Positions 1 to 12,420 of a DNA stretch of 64,000 nucleotides are shown here, in pieces. Source of the stretch: Brassica napus (taxonomy: Eukaryota; Streptophyta; Magnoliopsida; Brassicales; Brassicaceae); assembly GCF_020379485.1 (NCBI RefSeq), contig NC_063451.1, positions 25,712,630 through 25,776,629 of the forward strand, read 5' to 3'. The translations under genes and the position numbers were made by a program. The notes under the pieces were generated by a model. It did no database searches. It had not been told where the DNA came from and saw only the letters and a list, made by a program, of their open reading frames with translations. Each line of letters begins with the position of its first letter. Position 1 is the first letter of the stretch.

Positions 1-2940
1 AAATAATGATCCGCCCAGTTAACAAAAATCATGATTATTTTATGTGTAATTTTTTTTATTTTGACCATTTCCTTAAAACTATATTAAATTTTACATATTT
101 TAATTAGAATATTTTTAATATCTTTACCTTTTTATTTGAAATGCAACTCAATATTTTTTCAACAATTATAACAAAATATTTAAAAAATATTTTTAAAATT
201 TGTTTGAAAAATATGAAAATTACATTTAAAATTAAAATTATCCTAAAATGTGATAAGTTTTGATGTAAACGAAAACTCAAATTATGTCAAAAATAATGAT
301 ATTCAATGATAATAACAATTTTAATTGATTATTTTTAAAAAAATACATTTACAAAAATATTGTTTGAAAGAAAATTCAAGTATCTTTCAAATATAAAATG
401 AAAATATTATAATTAAATAATAAAAAATATAAATAAAAGCCATAAATTTAGCAAATGACAACTGAGTTATATTATACTAAAATTTTCTTTCTAACAATTT
501 ATCAAATGACAAATGAGTTATGAGCAAATAATACCATATAATTTTTAAAAACATAGCCATTCTTAAATATTTTTTGAATAAATAATTATTTTTAAATTTA
601 ATCAACTGAAAATAATATCCGTACAATTGTGTGAGTCATATTCTAGTTTTATTGATGCATGTTATATATTAGTGCTGCATGTTTTAGGTAACATTTTAAT
701 GATGCACGTTTTTAAAAATCTCCATTATTAAAATTATGCCCGTAAGGATAACTCATGAGTTTTTTTGGTTGATTAAATGACATTATGTCCAAATTTATTT
801 GAGGATATATTTCATTAAGGTAACTGAAAAAGACAAACAATAAAATAGGAAGTTTAAATTTATTTAAGCATATTTCATTAATGTAACTGAAAAGACAAGT
901 AATAAATTAGGCAGTTTTATTCGTTTTAGGATATTTCATAAATGCAACTGAAAAAGGCAAGCAAAAAAAAAAGAGTTTAATTAATGAAGTAAGAAAATTT
1001 TCAAATGGGTACTTCTCTTTTAATAATATAGATTGGTTGAGGTATAAATGAAATGTGGTATCATGAAAGTGTTATATTTGGCAATTTCCCAAATTAGTTT
1101 GACTTGAATATTTGTATATATTTTTAACTAGTTTAGACAACATCAAAATATATTATATATTTTGGATATTTTTTGGATATTAAATCTAAAACTAATTAAT
1201 ATATTTAAGGGAGAATTTGTCAAATAGCCAAAATTTGAAGTGAAATTAAAAATATGACATTGATTTTGACGTTATTAAGTGAGTGACATTTGGTTCACTT
1301 GTGACCCGGTTATACCCTTTCATTTGGCAGGTATCCGGTGAAAAAGGAAAAGTGTGAATGAGAGTCGTCAATTGTATCTATGGACATAACTGAAACACAA
1401 TTATTTACAATTTCATACATAGTGGAGTTCACGTCAGATATTTGTTTACCACATACTTATTCATATAGTATGTAATTTATGTTAGTGTAAAATAGTATGG
1501 AAATTATGTTGATGTTAGATAAAAATATATTATACAAAATCGATGAATTGGAACAATGTATACAAACTAAAACACAAATGAATTAAAACATAATATACAG
1601 TATAGTACAAGTTTAATTAAACTATCAAGAAAATATGAACTACCAAAAATCCTAAATCAAATATAAACTCTAAACCCAAATAGAATAGAAAAAAAAAATA
1701 AATTAATAGCATAGTATATATTGGTGAAATTATAAAATGCCTATGATTGCATGAAAAAAGTTAATGATGACTCCAATCTCAACCCCACTTTCCAAATACT
1801 AAACCCTAAACCATAATCACTAAACTCTAAACCCAAATATAAACCCTAAATCCGAATCACTAAATTCTAAACCCAAATATAAACACTAAACCCTAATCAT
1901 TAAACTCTAAATCCAAATATAAACCCTAAACCCAAATATAAAAATCTAAAAAAATATTTAATATTACATAATATTAAATATACAAATAGATCATTCACTC
2001 TAATAATCTACTTTAAAATGTAAAATAGAGTCATTATAAATAGAATTATATAAATTTGTGTGAAGATTACATTTGTATGAGTGTGGTTAACTAAAAATGT
2101 GACATGAGCTTTTTAATCATATTTTTATTCTGCATTCGTCAAATAGAATTGAATATAACAAAAATAAATAGTATAGGACAAATTACTAAGATGGTGTAGA
2201 AATATTGTACTACATATGTCTCAGATTAGCATGTAAATGCACCCTTTTGTCCTGAAAAATTGACCTGAAAAATAAGAAAACATGAGATAGTTAGACAGAC
2301 AGCCTCACGTATAGTTCATAAGAGCCAAAATAACCCTAGATTTCCATATGGATAGATCATACTATACTATGCACGCCAGATTACTACACTATTCTATGCA
2401 CGCCAGATTACTACACTAATCTATGCAATGGCATATGGATGCATATTCAAAGAATCTAAGAGAAGCAAACCAGCTAACCTCCGTGAAATTCCCTCCAGTA
2501 CTACACGTCGTTGAAATTGAATTAGAAAAGCACCTTCAACTCGCCGTCACCATTTTTATTTTTTTCCTCGCCAAAACCCATGCTGATAGCCTAGAACTTT
2601 CAAACCCCTTTTGCCGCACGAGTCGATTATCTTCTATCTCGCGGCATGCATTTGTTTGAAGCTTTATTCTTCATTGCAACTCTTCATCGTTAATAAAGTG
2701 AGACCACATAATTTGAAAGAAATCGATCAACCTTCCCCAATATTTACTAATAAAGTAACATTTGCAGATATATGTAGATATCAAGAGGCCACATCTCACA
2801 TTTGGAAAAGTTAAAATTTTATTTTAAATTGTTTTTAGTTAACAGGCTGCATCGGTTGCATAAAGGGCATAAGTGTATTATTATACAAAATACACGTTGT
2901 ATCCTAGCTAATTAGGTTATTGTGCTACGCAGTGAATTAT
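1..2940. other. AT-rich intergenic region, no gene seen
   Basis: No open frame here has a recognisable domain, and the short frames near 2423-2814 look like chance. Between about 1795 and 1940 there are interspersed AAACCCTAAA-like words resembling the plant telomere repeat, but they are irregular and broken up. At 2367-2420 a unit of about 27 bases containing ATGCACGCCAGATTACTACA occurs twice in a row. Nothing else is supported. Confidence 0.6.
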
Positions 2941-2984
2941 ACTTTTTTTACGCCATACTGTGCAATTCCCCTATATTTAATTAT

Positions 2985-3172
2985 ATAAATCAGATTCAGA
3001 TATATTCGAATACTCAAAATATTTTTGTTCAAATCTGGTTCGGTTCTGGTTCTTTAGAAACTTATATTTTATTCTCGTTCAAATATTTAACCTGTTCAGA
3101 TTCAGTACTATTTTTCGGATCGGACTCAGTTAAATTCTTTGTATTCGGGTTTTTGCCATCCCTAATTTTGGA
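2985..3172 (-). repeat. Fragment of CCCGAA-rich repeat family
   Basis: Read on the minus strand, the segment starts with TAGGGATGGCAAAAACCCG and continues with ATCCGAA-type words. That is the style of the better preserved copies at 7881-9350 and 27882-28559. Only one end is recognisable, so this is a truncated or highly diverged relic. Confidence 0.45.
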
Positions 3173-3479
3173 AGTCAATTTTTAAGATTTTGTGTATAGA
3201 AAAATCATTAAATATGTTTAAATATTAAGAAGGGGTTATAACTAACAGTATTTTTTTTTACTTATGGATTATGCTTTAGTTTATAGATTAATTTATAAAC
3301 GATGACAAAAAAATAGATTAATTTATAAACAAAATATTAATACGTGTAATATGACGAATGTGTAAAAATGAAAACAATAAACTATATGCAAACACAATTT
3401 CTTGATGTGACCACAAAAAATCCTTGATATGCGTAATAGTGTTGATTTCAAATCATATGCTTTTTTACGATGAAATAAA

Positions 3480-6287
3480 TGTTTAATTTACGTGTTAATC
3501 CCTATGAAAATATTGAATTTTACGTTATACGCTCTATATACTGAAACTTATATTTTCTTATTGTTGTTCTAAATTTTCTAACGATATTCTAAATTTTCTA
3601 ACGATATTCTAAATTTGTATGAATGTATGTTAAACTCTCTTTTATGGTATATGAAAATCGTTCTAATTTTTTATCAATTAATTAGTAAAACTACGTAATA
3701 TTATCTAAATCAGTGGAATAACCACTACAAATGCTCTAAACCACTTTCAACATCATCATATATTAGTGCAAGATGTAACTATGCATTAAAACAATATTGT
3801 CACATTTTTTGAAATTTTCTCAAAATCTGTGTTAACCCCTACAAAAATATTAAATTTTGGTAAATGTTTTATATACTGAAAGCTATAATCTTTAGTGTTG
3901 TTTTAAAATTTCTAACCATATTCTACATTTGTATTAATTTATGCTAAGCTCTCTTTCAGGGTACATGAGCATCGTTCAATTTTTTTATAAATTAATTTAG
4001 TAAAATTTTATTTACTTCCTAAATTATTGGGCTAACCATTATAAAATCGCTATTTTCTAGAGAAATGGAGACAACAAAGGTTCCGAACCTCTTTGACCAT
4101 CACCATATATTAGTACATGAGGCAATTATGCATTAAAGCAATATTTTTATATTTTTTTATTTTTTCTCAAAATCTAAGTGTTAACCCTTACGAAAATATT
4201 GAATATTACGTTAAACGCTCTATATACTGAAGCCAAAACTTTTTAGTGTTGTTTTAAAATTTCTAACCACATTCTATATTTGTATTAATGTATGTTAAAC
4301 TCTCTTTTATGGTATATGGGAATCGTTATATTTTTTTATCAATAAATTTAGTAAAACTTCATAATACTCCTTAAATCGGTGAAATAACCACTATAAAATC
4401 GTTATTTTCTTGAAAAACGGAGACAACAAAAGCTCCAAACCTCTTTCAACATCATCATATGTTAGTGCATGATACAACTATGCATTAAAACAATATTGTC
4501 ATATTTTTTGAAATTTTCTCAAAATCTACGTGTTAACCCCTATAAAAATATTGAATTTTGGTAACTGCTTTATATACTGAAGTCTATAATCTTTAGTGTT
4601 GTTTTCAAATTTTTAACCACATTCTACATTTGTATTAATGTATGCTAAACTCTCTTTCATAGTACATGAGCATCGTTCAATTTTTTTATAAATAAATTTA
4701 GTAAAACTTTATATACTCTATAAATTAGTGGACTAACTATTATAAAATCGTTATTCACTAGAAAAATAGAGACACCAAAGGTTTCAAACCTCTTTGACCA
4801 TCTCATATATTAGTCCAAGAGGCAACTATGCATTAAAGAATTTTGTTATATTTTTTTTATTTTTCTCAAAATCAATGTGTTAATCCCTACGAAAATATTG
4901 AGCTTTACGTTAAACGTTCTATATACTGAAACTTATACTTTTTATTGTTGTTCTAAATTTTCTAACAACATTCTAAATTTGTATTAATGTATGTTAAACT
5001 TTCTTTTATGGTATATGAGAAACGTTCTTATTTTTCATCAATTAATTAGTAAAATTTCATAATACTATCTAAATTAGTGGAATAACCACTACAAAATCGC
5101 TATTTTCATCAAAATCATCAAAAACGGAGACAACAAAGGCGCTAAACCTCTTTCAACATCATCATATATTAGTGGAGAATGCAACTATGCATTAAAACAA
5201 TATTTTTTTTTTTATAAATAAATTTAGTAAAACTTCATATACTCCCTAAATTAGTGGACTAACAAATATAAAATCGCTATTCTCTAGAGAAATGGAGACA
5301 ACAAAGGTTTCATACCTCTTTGACCATCATCGTATATTAGTAAAGGAGGCAACTATGCATTAAAGCAATATTGTTATATTTTTGGAATTTTTCTCAATAT
5401 TTATGTTTTAACCCATAAGAAAATATTGAGTTTTACGTTAACCGCTCTATATACTGAAGCATTAACTTTTTTTAGTATTGTTTTAAAATTTCGAACCACA
5501 TTCTAAATTTGTATTAACGTATGTTAAACTCTCTTTCATGGTATATGAGAATCGTTATAATTTCTTATCAATTAATTTAGTAAAACTTCATAATACTCCT
5601 TAAATCGGTGGAATAACCACTATAAAATCGCTATATTCTTGAAAAATGGAGACAAAAAGGCTCCAAACCTCTTTCAACATCATCATATGTTAGTGCATGA
5701 TGCAACTATGCATTAAAACAATATTGTCATATTTTTTTATTTTTTTTCAAAATTTAAGTGTACCTCTACAAAAATATTGAATTTTGGTAAATGCTTTATA
5801 TATTGAACCCTATAATCTTTAGTGTTGTTTTAAAATTTCTAACCACATTCTACATTTGTATTGATGTATGTTAAACTCTCTTTCATGGTACATGAACATC
5901 GTTCAATATTTTTTATAAATTAATCTAATAAAACTTCATATACTCCCTAATTAGTGGATTAACCAATATCAAATCGTTATTCTCTAGAGAAATTGAGACA
6001 ACAAAGGTTTCAAACCTTTTTGACCATCATCGTATATTAGTACAAGAGGCAACTATGCAGTAAAGCAATATTGTTATATTTTTTGAATTTTTCTCAAAAT
6101 CTATGTTTTAACCCATACAAAAATATTGAGTTTTACGTTAAACGCTCTATATACTAAAACTTATATTTTTTTTTGTTCTAAATTTTCTAACGACATTCTA
6201 AATTAATATTAAAGTATGTTAAACTCTTTTTTATGGTATATGTTAATCATTATAATTTCTTATCAATTAATTTATCAAAACTTCGTA
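3480..6287. repeat. Satellite array, about 347-bp monomers (left part)
   Basis: Landmark words such as CTCTATATACTGAA recur near 3527, 3872, 4216, 4567, 4915, 5444, 5797 and 6145, a spacing of about 345-350 bp apart from one gap of about 529 bp. The monomers come in recognisable types: A (…GCTCTATATACTGAAACTTAT), B (…GCTTTATATACTGAAGCCTATAATC) and A' (like A, but with the long GTGTTGTTTTAAAATTT segment). They follow A-B-A'-B-A, then a shortened unit, then A'-B-A. This implies a higher-order unit of four monomers, about 1.39 kb. Length and tandem organisation resemble the roughly 350-bp satellites reported from Brassica, but the family identity is not established here. Confidence 0.85.
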
Positions 6288-6710
6288 CACTACAAGAAAA
6301 CACAAGTTTCGCGAGGAAACTTAACGAGGAAAACTAATCCTCGTAAATTTACGTCTACTTTACGAGGAAATATAAAATCAGCGTTATTTCCTCGTAAAAT
6401 AACGACGAAATTATTTCGTCGTAAAGTCGATGCAATGTCACGTGTCTTTTACGAGGAAATACACTTTCCTCTTAAACTCGACGTAAATGTAGCGTGTACT
6501 TTACGAGGAAATATTTTACGTCTACTTAGCGAGGAAATTTTGAATCCACCAACTTTGTAGTTGTAACACGTTTTTTCGGCAACCTAACTAAATTTCGTCG
6601 TAAATTCCTAGCAAAATTACAATTACCAGATTCGAAAATTTCCTATAAATATGGACGTTTGAAAATCATTTTAAACACACCAACAAGAAAAAAAAATGTG
6701 AAAGAAAAAA

Positions 6711-7472
6711 ATGTCGGGCTCCTGGAATATTTTCGAGTTGCGGAGGTGGATGTATATGCATCGAGATGCTAACGGGAGAGTGACGAAAGAATACCTTGCG
6801 GGGCTGGAGACATTTATGCATCAAGCAGATTCCACACCGCTCGCCCAAGAAAGTGGTAAGATGTTCTATCTTTGTCGGAAATGCAACAATTCGAAATTGG
6901 CAAATCGTGAAAATGGTTGGAAGCATTTAATAAATAGAGGTTTCACGCCAAATTACTATATCTGGTTTCAACATGGAGAAGGTTATAATTATGATCAGAA
7001 TGAAGCTAGTAGTAGAAATAGCAATTTTCAGGAAGAACCGGTTGATCATCATTTGCATAATGAACATAGTTACCATCAGGAGGAGCAGATGGTAGATTAT
7101 GATAGGGTTCATGATATGGTAGATTATGCATTTGTAGCTCATGATGAAGATGAAGAACCTAATATAGATGCAAATTTTTTTTATGAAATGTTAGATGCGG
7201 CGAATCAGCCACTTTACAGTGGTTGTAGAGAAGGTCTCTCTAAATTGTCGTTGGCTGCTAGAATGATGAATATTAAAACTGATCACAATCTACATGAATG
7301 TTGCATGAATGAATGGGCAGACTTGTTTAAAGAGTATTTGCCGGAAGACAATGTGTCTGCTGATTTTTATTATGAGATTCAGAAACTGGTTTATAGTCTT
7401 GGGTTACCTTTGGAGATGATAGATGTTTGCATCGACAACTGCATGATCTACTGGGAGATGATGAGAAGTTAG
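6711..7472 (+). pseudogene. CACTA transposase, N-terminal part (transposase-associated domain)
   Basis: The protein opens with MSGSWNIFELRRWMYMHRDA and has the cysteine/lysine-rich block FYLCRKCNNSKLANRENGWK (roughly residues 52-71), then HLINRGFTPNYYIWFQHGE. This is the transposase-associated domain that precedes the catalytic part in plant TNP2-type CACTA transposases. The frame continues through an acidic, His-rich linker to about residue 247 (CIDNCMIYW). There a small deletion, probably about 4 bases near 7453-7456, shifts the frame, and a stop follows at 7470. The next segment continues in another frame. The start codon lies about 400 bp inside the terminal repeat, as expected for a first coding exon. 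Confidence 0.85.
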
Positions 7473-7880
7473 AAGAATGTCGATTCTGCAAGAAGCCACG
7501 ATTCAAGCCGCAAGGACGGGGACGTAATAGGGTACCGTACCAAAGGATGTGGTACCTACCAATTACAGACAGATTGAAAAGATTGTACCAATCAGAGCAG
7601 ACTGCTGGAAAGATGAGATGGCATGCCGAGCAAACTCAGACGGATGGTGAGATGACTCATCCATCAGATGCAAGAGCCTGGAAACATTTTAACAAAGTAC
7701 ATCCGGATTTCGCTAGCAATAGCCGGAATGTGTATCTCGGATTATGCACAGATGGATTTAGTCCATTCGGAATGTCAGGGAGACAATATTCATTGTGACC
7801 AGTCTTTCTTACGCCATACAACCTGCCACCGGAGATGTGCATGCAACGGGAGTTGCTATTCTTGACCATATTAATACCTT
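7454..7880 (+). pseudogene. CACTA transposase, TNP2 segment 1, frameshifted and with an in-frame stop
   Basis: After the frameshift the reading continues DDEKLEECRFCKKPRFKPQG, a CxxC-containing motif, and then MWYLPITDRLKRLYQS and CTDGFSPFGMSGRQYSL. This is the start of the Transposase_21 (TNP2) domain. A TGA at 7797-7799 stands where a Trp codon is expected. Beyond it the homologous reading resumes as PVFLTPYNLPPEMCMQRE up to about 7880, where the CCCGAA-rich insertion interrupts the gene. Frameshift, nonsense codon and insertion together show it is non-functional. Confidence 0.85.
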
Positions 7881-9350
7881 GTCCTAGGCGTGGGCATATT
7901 AATCGAAACCCGAATCCGAACCCGAACCGATCCGAAAAACCCGAACCGAAAACCGAACCGAAGTTAAAAAAACCCGAACGGGTTTAGGATTCAACCAGTC
8001 TGGATACCCGTACCCGATTGGTTATATCCGATACGTGAACCAATTACTCGAAGTACCCGAATATATATATATATTACTAACCCTAAGCTTACATATTCCA
8101 TTCCCATTCATCTTTCCATCTTCTCCATCTTCAACGTATATGTTCAGTACATAGTTAAACTCATTTTATGACCGATTACATGTATGAATCACTATACTTT
8201 GCGATTTTGATTTATGTTTGATTACAAGTAGGATTTGCGGTTTGTTTTCTCTTTGCTCTTTACACATGCATGAGCTCAAACATTCATGATTATCCAGGTT
8301 TGATTTTTGTTTGATTATGATGTCTCTTCGATTTTGATTTATGAATAAATGAATTTTTTACCATTTTCTATTCAAGATAATACAAATATAAATTACACAA
8401 AGAAAAAGAATAAAGACTCGTGTTCCTCAACATAATAACAAATCAGAAAGATCATAAATCTTATATTAAGTTGTTCAATCTTCTAACTTCAACAGTATTG
8501 TTTCTGGTCTCAAAAAGTCAAATCAATGATACACTGATTTTTTTTTTATTTGTTACACAGCTCGGTTATACCCGAAATAACCCGAACCCGAACCTTAAAA
8601 ATCCGAACCCGGGCCGAAGTATTTAGATAACCCGAACGGGTTCTATACCTCTCCTAGGCCTGGGCATTTTACCCGGACCCGAAGACCCGAACCGGAACCG
8701 ACCCAAAAATACAGGTTCGGGTCCGGGTCCGGGTCCGGGTCCATGCTAAGTACCTATTGGATCTTTTTTTGGACCCGCGGGTCTCGGTTTGGGTCCGGGT
8801 CCTACCCGAGACCCGTTCGGGTACCCGAAGTACCCGCAAATAATTTTATATACTAGGTATATTTGGGTGATTGGGTATATTTTTGGTATTTCGGATTTTT
8901 TTTAAAGTTTCGGGTTTGGATTTTCGGGTATAATTGTAGGTTTTTGGTGAAATTTTAGATTTTTAGAAAATATAATTTGGGTATTCAGGTAAAATTCGGG
9001 TATGTTTTGGGTTTTCGGATCTGATTTTGGATAAATGTTTGGGTATTTTTGCGGTTCTTCGGGTATTTTTAGAGTTTTCGGGTCCAGTTCGGGTATTTCG
9101 GGTCTATTTCGGGTCCTAAATACCCAAACCAACCCGGATCCGAAATATACCCAAAAATTTTGGGTATTTTACGGGTATTGAAATTATAGACCTGAACCGA
9201 CCTAGACCCGATAAGACCCGACCCAGAACCGACCCGAAAAGTTATAGGTACCTATATGGGTCTACATTGCTAGGACCCGAAATACCCGGATCCGACAATA
9301 CCCGACCCGAACCCGACCCGAAGACCCGGATGCCCAGGCCTACCTGGTCC
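7881..9350. mobile_element. CCCGAA-rich short transposon(s) inserted in the CACTA transposase
   Basis: The insertion begins TAGGCGTGGGCAT and ends ATGCCCAGGCCTA, near-perfect inverted termini. It is full of CCCGAACCCGAACC-type words near the ends and their complements in the middle. A second left terminus, TAGGCCTGGGCAT, occurs at about 8655, so at least two copies are present: one from about 7881 whose own right end is unclear, and one at 8655-9350. Joining the flanks (…CCTTGTCC and CCTGGTCC…) restores the transposase reading, so the target duplication is very short, 2-3 bp. No transposase is encoded. Open frames inside come from the low-complexity repeat. Confidence 0.7.
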
Positions 9351-10923
9351 GACCCATCCAAAAAGGTCTCTGGATGTTTTCCTACAACCACTGATAAAAG
9401 AGTTGAAGGATTTGTGGTCAACAGGGGTGAGGACGTATGACTGCTCAACGAAGACGAATTTTATGATGCGAGCGATGCTTTTGTGGACCATAAGTGACTT
9501 TCCTGCCTATGGGATGTTGTCTGGATGGACTACACATGGGAGATTAGCTTGTCCATATTGTAATGGAACGACATATGCGTTTCAACTGAAGAATGGTAGG
9601 AAGACAAGTTGGTTCCATTGTCACCGTCGATTTCTTCCCATTGGTCATCCGTACCGAAGAAACAAAAAATTGTTTAGGTACAAAAGGGTTGTGAGAGACA
9701 CTCCTCCTCCATATCTAAATAGAGAACAAATTGAAGCGCAAATCGACTACTACGGAGCTAACGAAACAGTTCATTGTGGTGGTAATTGGCATGTCCCACG
9801 TAATATGCCTGATTCTTACGGTGTTCATCACAACTGGCACAAGAAGAATATATTTTGGGAGTTGCCATATTGGAAGGATCTTCTTCTGCGCCACAACCTC
9901 GATGTGATGCATATAGAGAAGAATTTTTTTGAGAACATCATGAATACAATATTGAATGTCCCAGGGAAAACAAAAGACAACATAAAATCGAGGTTGGACT
10001 TGCCGGATATTTGCTCAAGAAGTGAGTTACATATAAAAAGTAATGGACAAGTTCCCGTTCCGATATTCAGATTGTCTTCAGAAAAAAAGTCGGTGTTGTT
10101 CAACTGGGTGGCATCAGAAGTGATGTTCCCGGATGGGTATGTTTCAAATCTCTCTAGATGTGTTGAAAAGGGTCAAAAGTTCTCCGGGATGAAGAGTCAT
10201 GATTGTCATGTCTTTATGCAACGATTACTTCCCTTTGCATTTGCGGAGCTACTTCCAACAAACGTACATGAAGCACTTGCAGGTAGTATATTATAACGCA
10301 GTAATTTTATAATGGTTTAGTTTGCAATAATATATGACTAATATAATGTGTTTAATTGTTTTTGGAATATAAAATGCATTGGAGCATTTTTCAGGGATCT
10401 GAGCACACGCACTCTTAAAGAAGAAGTCGTGGAACAGCTTCAGCAGAACATTTCCATCTTATTGTGCAACTTGGAGAAGATATTTCCTCCGGGATTTTTT
10501 GACGTCATGGAACATCTAGTTGTCCACCTCCCATATGAGGCATTGCTTCGTGGACCTGTACATTACGGATGGATGTATCAGTATGAGCGAGCCATGAAAT
10601 ATTTGAAGGGAAAAGCAAAGAACCTCGCAAAAGTTGATGGTTCTATAATTGTTGGAAATTTGACGGAAGAAACTTCTCACTTCACATCGTACCACTTTGC
10701 GTCAAAAGTACGTACCCGGAAAAGAGCTCCAAGAAGATATGATGATGGTGGTGTCGCGCCAACATATGTAGTTGCTGGTTTTCCAGACATCTTTAGCCAG
10801 ATTGGGCGACTCGGTGGGAAATCAAAAGACGTTTGGTGGTCGAGTGAAGAAGACGCTCATAGTGCACACACCTATATTCTACTCAATTGTGAGGATCCAT
10901 TGATGCGTTATTTTGAAAGGTAA
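9351..10923 (+). pseudogene. CACTA transposase, TNP2 catalytic part and DUF4218
   Basis: Reading resumes HPKRSLDVFLQPLIKELKDL and runs open from 9351 to 10294 with hallmark TNP2 words: FPAYGMLSGWTTHGRLACPY, HNLDVMHIEKNFFENI and MKSHDCHVFMQRLLPFAFAE. An intron-like gap (10286 to about 10380) follows. The next segment (about 10380-10923) holds GAFFRDLSTRTL, HLVVHLPYEALLRGPVHYGW and MYQYERAMKYLKGKAKN, matching DUF4218, which follows TNP2 in this family. The acceptor before this exon looks damaged: AAAATGCATTGGAGC lacks an AG at the expected place. The original function was cutting and rejoining of CACTA ends. Confidence 0.85.
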
Positions 10924-11009
10924 CATATATGGATACTTCTAAACACATATAAGTATAAATTATATAATATTACCAAAGATTAATTAATATAAAATGTGAT
11001 TATACAGCC

Positions 11010-11908
11010 TATTTGTTTCTCAAGTCGAAGAAACATTCTCAGGTATATCCACAAGTGACGTAGACAAGAAGAAAGATCAACACTTTATTAAGTGGTTGAA
11101 GAATCAGGTATTAACTCAAACTCTTAATTTTTTCACGTCGATCAAACTCTTTTTTCATACATGATCTGTATTTCAACGTTCTCTTTATTTTTGCAGGTTG
11201 ATTATGACGACGATGCAGATTATCCTAAGTGGTTACACGAAGTAATTCAATCTCCACTTGTAAAGGTCACCACATCACAGATGTATTTCACACGAGGCTA
11301 TACTTTTCACACATATGAGTATGGTAAACAGCGGGCGACTAGTAACTATGGAATATTTATGAAAGGGGAAACAGATTTCTACGGGATCTTGACGGAGATT
11401 ATTGAAGTCGAATTTCCAGGGATATTGAAGCTGAAATGCGTCTTCTTCAAATGTGAATGGTTCGACCCCGTCGTCAACAGAGGTGTTCGGTTTAACAAAT
11501 TCGGTATAGTTGATGTCAATGGTGGACGAAGGTACAACAAATTCTTTTTTTGCCATACATGAGCAAAATAAATTAATTTCTACGTTTTCTTTATTTTTGC
11601 AGGTACAACAAATTCGAGTCTTTCATCTTAGCTTCACAAGCAGACCAAGTTAGCTTCCTTCCATACCCTTGGATGAGAGAATCGAGAATAAATTGGTTAG
11701 CCGTGATCAAAGTTACATCTCGAGGACGAATCATCAGTGGAGAAGAACCACCATTGCAAGAAGAACAAATAAATGAAGTCGAGGAACCTGAACAAGAAAT
11801 CGATGACATCCTTCTCATTGATCCGCATAATCATGAGTACGAAGATCTTACCGAAGATGCCACAGACGAAGCTGTTGAAGACGAGTTTAATGAAAATGAT
11901 GATGTTGC
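11010..11908 (+). pseudogene. CACTA transposase, C-terminal exons (DUF4216), running into satellite
   Basis: An exon at about 11009-11108 (LFVSQVEETFSGISTSDVD) is followed, after introns with GT-AG borders, by 11197-11532. That exon carries the DUF4216 words QMYFTRGYTFHTYEYGKQRA and FKCEWFDPVVNRGVRFNKFG. The next exon begins at about 11603 (YNKFESFILASQADQVSFLP) and ends in an acidic tail (IDPHNHEYEDLTEDATDEAV). The frame then crosses into satellite DNA after NENDDVAS at about 11909 and stops at 11961, so the natural C-terminus has been replaced. Confidence 0.8.
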
Positions 11909-11910
11909 TA

Positions 11911-12410
11911 GTGTTAACCCCTACGAAAATATTGAGTTTTACGTTAAACACTCTATATACTGAAACTTATATTTTTTATTGTTGTTCTAAATTTTCTAAC
12001 GATATTCTAAATTTGTATTAATGTATGTTAAACTCTTTTTAATGGTATATATGAGTCTTTCTAATTTTTCTCAATTAATTAATAAAACTTCATAATACTA
12101 TCTAAATCAGTAAAATAACCACTACAAAATCGCTATTTTTTTTAAACGGAGACAACAAAGGCTCCAAACCTCTTTCAACATCATCATATGTTAGTACATG
12201 ATGTAACTATGCATTAAAACAATATTGTCATATTTTTTGAAATTTTCTCAAAATTTATGTGCTAACCCCTTACAGAAATATTGAATTTTGGTAAATGCTT
12301 TATATACTGAAGCCTATAATCTTTAGTGTTGATTTAAAATTTCGAACCACATTCTACATTTGTATTAATGTATGCTAAATTCTCTTTCATGGTACATGAG
12401 CATCGTTCAA
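11911..12410. repeat. Satellite array, right part
   Basis: GTGTTAACCCCTACGAAAAT starts a type A monomer and is followed by a type B monomer, with CTCTATATACTGAA-type landmarks at about 11949 and 12300. It is the same family as 3480-6287. The phase does not match the left insertion point: the left flank is broken in the AAAACTTC segment, and the right flank resumes in the GTGTTAACC segment. The array and the CACTA right end were therefore rearranged together. Confidence 0.85.
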
Positions 12411-12420
12411 CTTTTATTTT

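Larger units (their letters stand above)
6288..11911 (+). mobile_element. Decayed CACTA (En/Spm) transposon, 3' end missing
   Basis: The left end is CACTACAAGAAAA, the canonical CACTA terminal sequence of crucifers, inserted inside a satellite monomer. From about 6305 to 6545 there are dense subterminal repeats in both orientations (TTTACGAGGAAA and CCTCGTAAA). The body encodes a TNP2/En-Spm transposase in pieces. On the right, coding sequence runs directly into satellite at about 11909-11911. No reverse-complement terminus (TTTTCTTGTAGTG) is seen, so the 3' untranslated region and right terminal repeat are gone. The element also carries a foreign insertion at 7881-9350. It cannot transpose in its present form. 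Confidence 0.9.

Noticed and set aside
1795..1940. AAACCCTAAA words resembling an interstitial telomere
   Set aside because: The words are irregularly spaced and separated by unrelated AT-rich bases. There is no tandem TTTAGGG array.
3480..6287. CRISPR-like array
   Set aside because: The repeats are about 347 bp long and directly tandem without unique spacers, in a plant nuclear genome.
8902..9491. Open frames in the CCCGAA-rich insertion
   Set aside because: They are low-complexity translations (Pro/Asn/Glu-rich) of the repeat and have no domain features.
11591..12021. Minus-strand and alternative-frame ORFs across the transposase tail
   Set aside because: They are shadows of the acidic transposase C-terminus and the satellite.
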